Assembly (NCBI GenBank): GCA_963772225.1
Contig: CAVYWD010000002.1
Location: forward strand, 682,001-746,000
Source: CAVYWD01 sp963772225
Lineage (GTDB): Bacteria; Myxococcota; Myxococcia; Myxococcales; UBA5297
Length of the DNA: 64,000 nucleotides
Direction: 5' to 3'
Below, piece by piece: positions 58,882-64,000 of this stretch (positions are counted from its first letter, which is position 1; each line of letters opens with the position of its first letter). The notes below the pieces were generated by a model. The model had not been told where the DNA came from. It searched no databases and saw nothing but the letters and a program-made list of their open reading frames with translations. The position numbers and the translations under genes were made by a program.

Positions 58882-60624
58882 ATGTCCACCATGCACCTTG
58901 GAGCCGACGAATCCATCGAGGCCGGCCAGCTCATGCCGGTGCGAATGCTGAATGAGTTCGCCTACTGCCCTCGCCTCTTCTACCTGGAATGGGTCCAGGG
59001 CGAGTTCGTGGACAACGAGTTCACGGTCGAAGGCCGAATCGCGCATCGCCGCGTCGACGCGCGCGCGGGCACCATGCCGCCGCCCAAGGAGGAGGCGCCG
59101 TTCGAAATCCGCTCCGTCGCGCTGTCGTCGGCGCGCCTCGGCCTCTCCGCCAAGATCGACCTCGTCGAAGGCGCCGGCGGCGCGGTGTGCCCGGTAGACT
59201 ACAAGCGAGGCTCGCCGCCCCCGACCGAGCACGGCGCCTACGAGCCGGAGCGCGTCCAGCTCTGCGCCTACGGCATGTTGCTCACCGACAACGGACACGA
59301 GAGCGACCGCGGCGTCCTCTACTTCGCCCAGGCCAAGACACGCGTCGAGGTCGAGTTCGACGACGCTCTTCGGGCGAGGACCCTCGAGCTCCTGGCTCAG
59401 GCGAGGCAGGTCGCCGAGAGCGACGCCTTGCCCCCTCCGCTCGCTGCGAGCGCCAAGTGCCAGGGCTGCTCGCTGCACGGCGTCTGCCTCCCGGACGAGG
59501 TCAACCTCCTCGCGCGGGAGTGCGGCGAGCCGAGCGCCCCGCCCGCCGAGCCGCTGCGTCGGCTGGTGCCCTCGCGCGACGACGCTCAGCCGCTCTATGT
59601 TCAGGAGCAGGGCGCGCGCGTGGGCCTCGACGGCGAGGTGCTCGAGGTGCGCAGCCGAGAAGCCGGCGTCATCGGGAAGGCGCGGCTCTTCGAGCTCTCG
59701 CAGCTCGTGTTGCTGGGCAACGTGCAGGTCTCCACGCAGGCCATCCGCGAGCTCTGCGGCCGCAGCATTCCCATCTGCTGGATGAGCTACGGCGGCTGGC
59801 TCGCGGGGTTCACCGATGGGCTGGGCCACAACAACGTGGAGATCCGCCGGGCGCAGTTTCGCGCGTCCGAGGACCCCGGCGCCTCCCTTCGGCTCGCTCG
59901 GCGCTTCGTCCGCAACAAGATCGCGAACTGCAGGACGCTCGTTCGCCGAAACCACCCCGAGGCGCCGGAGTCGACGCTTCGCGAGATGAGCTCCCTCGCC
60001 GACGCCACCGATGAAGCCGTCGGCGTTCCGGAGCTGCTGGGCGTGGAGGGGAACGCCGCGCGGCTGTACTTCCAGGCTTTTCCGGCGCTGCTGCGGCCTT
60101 CGGCGGACGCGCGGCTCACGTTCGACTTCGCGACCCGAACGCGCCGGCCGCCCAAGGACCCGGTCAATGCGCTGCTCTCGTTCGCTTACTCGCTGCTGGC
60201 CAAAGACCTGGCGGTCACCGCGCGGGCGGCGGGGCTCGACCCGTTCCTCGGCTTCTACCACCAGCCCCGGCACGGTCGTCCCGCGCTGGCGCTGGACCTC
60301 ATGGAAGAGTTCCGGCCCATCATCGCGGACTCGGTGGTGCTCAGCGCCGTCAATACCGGCGTGGTCGGCGCCGCCGACTTCGTGCGAAGCAGCCTGGGCG
60401 TCTCGCTGAAGCAGGACGGCCGTCGCCGGTTCATGCAAGCCTACGAGCGAAGGCTCGAGGAAGAGGTGACGCACCCGGTCTTCGGCTATCGGATCTCCTA
60501 CCGGCGGGTCCTCGAAGTGCAGTGCCGCCTTCTTGCACGCCACCTGCTCGGCGAGATTCTCGAGCTACCCCGAATTCCGGACGCGATAACCGAGCATGCG
60601 CCAGCGGTATATCGTCACCTATGA
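58882..60624 (+). CDS. cas4-cas1: Cas4-Cas1 fusion protein
   Basis: This 580-residue protein has an N-terminal Cas4 domain (about 18-205) with Cys29 in EFAYCPRLFYLEW. RecB-type nuclease residues are His55, Asp93 and Asp106-x-Lys108 (PVDYKRG). The C-terminal cysteine cluster KCQGCSLHGVC (193, 196, 202) supplies the other iron-sulfur ligands. Cas1 occupies about 235-580, with Glu389 (LGVEGNAARLYF), His460 (GFYHQPRHG) and the LDLMEEFRPIIADS motif at the metal site. The fusion is characteristic of type I-G; it trims prespacers by PAM and integrates them. The start at 58882 or 58891 is equally possible in frame. cas2 overlaps its 3' end by 29 bases. Confidence 0.94.
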   Translation: MSTMHLGADESIEAGQLMPVRMLNEFAYCPRLFYLEWVQGEFVDNEFTVEGRIAHRRVDARAGTMPPPKEEAPFEIRSVALSSARLGLSAKIDLVEGAGGAVCPVDYKRGSPPPTEHGAYEPERVQLCAYGMLLTDNGHESDRGVLYFAQAKTRVEVEFDDALRARTLELLAQARQVAESDALPPPLAASAKCQGCSLHGVCLPDEVNLLARECGEPSAPPAEPLRRLVPSRDDAQPLYVQEQGARVGLDGEVLEVRSREAGVIGKARLFELSQLVLLGNVQVSTQAIRELCGRSIPICWMSYGGWLAGFTDGLGHNNVEIRRAQFRASEDPGASLRLARRFVRNKIANCRTLVRRNHPEAPESTLREMSSLADATDEAVGVPELLGVEGNAARLYFQAFPALLRPSADARLTFDFATRTRRPPKDPVNALLSFAYSLLAKDLAVTARAAGLDPFLGFYHQPRHGRPALALDLMEEFRPIIADSVVLSAVNTGVVGAADFVRSSLGVSLKQDGRRRFMQAYERRLEEEVTHPVFGYRISYRRVLEVQCRLLARHLLGEILELPRIPDAITEHAPAVYRHL

Positions 60625-60886
60625 CGTCGCGGACCCGCGGCGCCTCCGGCTGGTCTTCAAGCTCCTCAAGGGCTATGGAGAGCACCTGCAGTTCTCGGTG
60701 TTCCGATGCGACCTCACCGCCATGAGACTGGCCCAGATGAAGGCAGCCCTCATGAACATCATCCATGCGCAGGAGGACCAGGTCCTCATCATCGACGTGG
60801 GCCCGACCGAGGGCCGCGGCGCCGAGGTCGTGGAGAGCCTGGGAAAGGCCTACGTGGAGGAGGGTCGAAAACCGAATGTGGTCTAG
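60596..60886 (+). CDS. cas2: Cas2 spacer-integration protein
   Basis: This 96-residue protein has the ferredoxin-like fold. The start is MRQRYIVTYDVADPRRLRLV with the conserved Asp in YDVAD, then LQFSVFRCDLTAMRLAQMK and VLIIDVGPTEGRG. It bridges Cas1 dimers in the integration complex. It lies at the end of the adaptation operon, directly before the leader of the array. Confidence 0.94.
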   Translation: MRQRYIVTYDVADPRRLRLVFKLLKGYGEHLQFSVFRCDLTAMRLAQMKAALMNIIHAQEDQVLIIDVGPTEGRGAEVVESLGKAYVEEGRKPNVV

Positions 60887-61141
60887 ACTCTCCAACGCGC
60901 GGTGGGCTCGGTCTTTGACAACCGAATATCGTCAAGGGGCGCGTGTGAGCCTTGCGAGCGGCGAGGTGACGACCGAGGTGCGGCACCCGCTCGCAAGCTC
61001 GAAACTTCAGGAAGTTCGGGCTGCTTCGCGCCAAGACTGGAATTTCTCTGCCGGCGTGAGGCGGCTGATCCAGCGGCCGACCTTGCCCGCTCGAAATCGC
61101 GGTGGTAGACGTCCGTGCGGCCTCGGGTTTTCCCCGGGGCC
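60887..61141 (+). promoter_or_regulatory. CRISPR leader
   Basis: This is the 255-base non-coding stretch between the cas2 stop and the first repeat. A TTGACA sits at about 60915. The expected leader position next to cas2, and the repeat orientation (ATTGAAGC at the 3' end), both point to transcription left to right. The last 15 bases (TTTTCCCCGGGGCCC) resemble the start of the repeat. Confidence 0.7.
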
Positions 61142-64000
61142 CTTTCCCGGGCCTTTTGGTCCGGGCTCCATTGAAGCTAGGCCGCGCCGGGGCGCTCTGC
61201 CGCAAAGGTCACCTTTCCCGGGCCTTTTGGTCCGGGCTCCATTGAAGCGAGTCCCCGGCAGCGAGGCTCGGGGATCCGCTTCCTTTCCCGGGCCTTTTGG
61301 TCCGGGCTCCATTGAAGCCTCACGTCGGGCGCGACGAAAGAAGAGATCGCCGACTTTCCCGGGCCTTTTGGTCCGGGCTCCATTGAAGCACTGAGAAAGC
61401 GCGCGGAGCAAGAGGTCTCTGATTCTCTTTCCCGGGCCTTTTGGTCCGGGCTCCATTGAAGCGAGGCGGACCATTTCCGGCATCGCTCGCGCACCACCTT
61501 TCCCGGGCCTTTTGGTCCGGGCTCCATTGAAGCTGCGCGCGCGTGAACCGCGAGCGCGCTCTGTCCTCGCCTTTCCCGGGCCTTTTGGTCCGGGCTCCAT
61601 TGAAGCGACTGCGCCGACACGATCACGTCTCCAAAGTGCACCTTTCCCGGGCCTTTTGGTCCGGGCTCCATTGAAGCCGTTTCGTCCTCAAGAGACGCGA
61701 CGCCCGTGCAGACTTTCCCGGGCCTTTTGGTCCGGGCTCCATTGAAGCAGCCGTCCCGACCCGTAAGGTTGGCCGCCAAGGCTCCTTTCCCGGGCCTTTT
61801 GGTCCGGGCTCCATTGAAGCACCGTCCAGGTCGCGGTTGCGGTCGCGAAGGAAATGCTTTCCCGGGCCTTTTGGTCCGGGCTCCATTGAAGCCAAACGCT
61901 CGTGATCGATACCATCGATTGGTTGGACTTTCCCGGGCCTTTTGGTCCGGGCTCCATTGAAGCTCGGGGAGCAAACGCTATCATGCCTGCGTTATCGGAC
62001 TTTCCCGGGCCTTTTGGTCCGGGCTCCATTGAAGCGCGAGCTCGAGCCCGAAAATGGTCTCGATTTGGTCACTTTCCCGGGCCTTTTGGTCCGGGCTCCA
62101 TTGAAGCCTCGGGGCCAAATTCAAGCGCGCAGGGATTGTCGTCCTTTCCCGGGCCTTTTGGTCCGGGCTCCATTGAAGCACGGCGGGGGCTACGAACAAA
62201 TCATCGGGCGGACGCCTTTCCCGGGCCTTTTGGTCCGGGCTCCATTGAAGCAAGCGCCCGCTGCCTTCTCTATCAAGGCGACGCCGCCTTTCCCGGGCCT
62301 TTTGGTCCGGGCTCCATTGAAGCAAGCGAGAGGTGTAAGAGCGCCGCCTTGCCTCGAACACTTTCCCGGGCCTTTTGGTCCGGGCTCCATTGAAGCCCGA
62401 GCACCTTTCCGAGGGTGTCCATCCCTGCATCCACTTTCCCGGGCCTTTTGGTCCGGGCTCCATTGAAGCGATCGCCACAGCCGCAAGAAGGGTTTTCCCC
62501 GACGCCTTTCCCGGGCCTTTTGGTCCGGGCTCCATTGAAGCCCGACCTGAATTCGTACCTGCAAATCTTCGCGAGCGCCCTTTCCCGGGCCTTTTGGTCC
62601 GGGCTCCATTGAAGCCCATAGCCACCCTCTTAGTTGGTAAGCAACGCTGCCTTCTTTCCCGGGCCTTTTGGTCCGGGCTCCATTGAAGCCCATCTGCCCG
62701 ACGTCGACCCGTGGGAAGGCTCGGCTTTCCCGGGCCTTTTGGTCCGGGCTCCATTGAAGCACGTCCCCGCCAGCGCGGGCGCCAGAGTAGTCCGGACTTT
62801 CCCGGGCCTTTTGGTCCGGGCTCCATTGAAGCCCTTTACATCGGGGGCTCGGTAGGCCCGACCGGCAATTCTTTCCCGGGCCTTTTGGTCCGGGCTCCAT
62901 TGAAGCCGCTTCTCTCTCGCCCGCCGCCGCCCGCTACGCCCCTTTCCCGGGCCTTTTGGTCCGGGCTCCATTGAAGCACCGCGCACGCCGACGGAACGTT
63001 CACGCGCCAGGACTTTCCCGGGCCTTTTGGTCCGGGCTCCATTGAAGCCTTTCTGCCGTCCGGTGTGTTTGCACTTCGAGCATCTTTCCCGGGCCTTTTG
63101 GTCCGGGCTCCATTGAAGCAGCTGCCTGCGTCTACGCCGCGGAGAGCGCGAGGTGCTTTCCCGGGCCTTTTGGTCCGGGCTCCATTGAAGCTCCCGACCT
63201 CTCGTCCCTCAAGTCCTCCTTGTCCTCTTTCCCGGGCCTTTTGGTCCGGGCTCCATTGAAGCTCGGTCTCGGCCGTGCGCCGCGGCAGGAGTCCCGACTT
63301 TCCCGGGCCTTTTGGTCCGGGCTCCATTGAAGCCGTTCCCCGGAGCTCCGGTTGCTCATGTCGAATTCTACTTTCCCGGGCCTTTTGGTCCGGGCTCCAT
63401 TGAAGCCCTCGAGCCAGGCCTCGAGGGGGCGCTCACGCAGGCCTTTCCCGGGCCTTTTGGTCCGGGCTCCATTGAAGCAGGCTTGCGCGGCATGGGATGA
63501 CCTCTCGACGTCGCACTTTCCCGGGCCTTTTGGTCCGGGCTCCATTGAAGCCACTCCGATGGCATCGAGTATCCAAGTCCGTAGCGGCTTTCCCGGGCCT
63601 TTTGGTCCGGGCTCCATTGAAGCCGTCGGAGCCGTGTCCGACGAAGAGGAGGGAACCCACTTTCCCGGGCCTTTTGGTCCGGGCTCCATTGAAGCATGAG
63701 CCCCTCGGCGCGCAGGTCATCCGCGGTCCTCTTTCCCGGGCCTTTTGGTCCGGGCTCCATTGAAGCGAAAATCGGAGTGAGAGGTCGCGCGCGCGATAAT
63801 CCTTTCCCGGGCCTTTTGGTCCGGGCTCCATTGAAGCGCCCAAAGCCGGCTTGCCGAGGGCTCCTTCGACGTCTTTCCCGGGCCTTTTGGTCCGGGCTCC
63901 ATTGAAGCGGCATGGAGGGCATCGGACCTTCGCCCGCGGGCGCCTTTCCCGGGCCTTTTGGTCCGGGCTCCATTGAAGCGTGCCAGGCGTGCGCCGATTC
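61142..64000 (+). CRISPR. CRISPR array, at least 40 repeats, cut by the window end
   Basis: The 36-bp repeat is CTTTCCCGGGCCTTTTGGTC followed by CGGGCTCCATTGAAGC. I counted 40 copies with no difference seen, the first at 61142 and the last at 63944-63979. There are 39 complete spacers of 34-38 bp plus the start of a fortieth. The repeat contains an 8-bp stem (CCCGGGCC/GGTCCGGG, one G-U pair) with a UUUU loop, and ends ATTGAAGC, the expected 8-nt crRNA 5' tag. Spacers differ from one another. Uniform repeats to the window end suggest that the array continues well beyond it. Confidence 0.97.

Noticed and set aside
61177..63979. Collagen-like or repetitive proteins (recurring MEPGPKGPGK or FPGPFGPGSIEA)
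   Set aside because: These are translations of the CRISPR repeat in different frames on both strands.

Overview
The window is GC-rich throughout and has the marks of a myxobacterium (Myxococcota, formerly Deltaproteobacteria). Two secreted proteins end in a MYXO-CTERM-like tail (Gly-Cys motif, hydrophobic helix, Arg cluster). Many lipoproteins carry long Asp/Ala/Gly/Ser linkers. The microcompartment shell proteins closely resemble, from memory, those of Haliangium ochraceum. No rRNA or tRNA gene was recognised.

Layout. Positions 1-445 hold the start of a minus-strand GH27 alpha-galactosidase lipoprotein. Positions 585-4740 hold topoisomerase III and RecQ helicase, apparently one fused gene broken by a single base. 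Positions 5108-9870 hold a lipoprotein, a metallophosphoesterase, a SanA/YdcF-like membrane protein, a broken unknown gene and a YprB-like nuclease. Positions 9871-10570 hold a four-helix-bundle (23S rRNA IVP-type) gene between inverted repeats. Positions 11299-18815 hold secreted carbohydrate-active proteins: an SGNH/SASA esterase, an AGE-family epimerase-like lipoprotein, a GH11 xylanase and a duplicated-domain MYXO-CTERM protein. Positions 19022-22587 hold a bacterial microcompartment (BMC) operon: BMC-T, BMC-H, BMC-P, acylating aldehyde dehydrogenase and a second BMC-T. A minus-strand pair (methylthioadenosine phosphorylase then PfkB kinase, 22601-24532) converges on it. Positions 24625-30282 hold a CsgG-like protein, a TolC-like channel and a lipoprotein. 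Positions 30917-40332 hold alpha-2-macroglobulin, penicillin-binding protein 1C and a SpoIID-like protein.

Positions 40437-64000 are a CRISPR-Cas locus. The minus strand encodes a type I-G effector set (csb1, csb2, cas3, csb3), followed on the same strand by a type III module resembling III-D: cas10 without an HD domain, three RAMP proteins, a small Csx19-like protein and a CARF-HEPN (Csm6/Csx1-like) nuclease. A WYL regulator and a fragment of a second WYL gene lie upstream. The plus strand encodes a cas4-cas1 fusion and cas2, then a leader and an array of at least 40 identical 36-bp repeats that runs off the end of the window. One adaptation module and one visible array probably serve both effectors.

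Seven genes are each interrupted by one apparent extra base (near 2586, 8415, 12965, 27970, 39053, 41380 and 42945). Because all seven have the same sign, sequencing or assembly error is the likeliest explanation. Each such gene is described as one locus spanning both frames.
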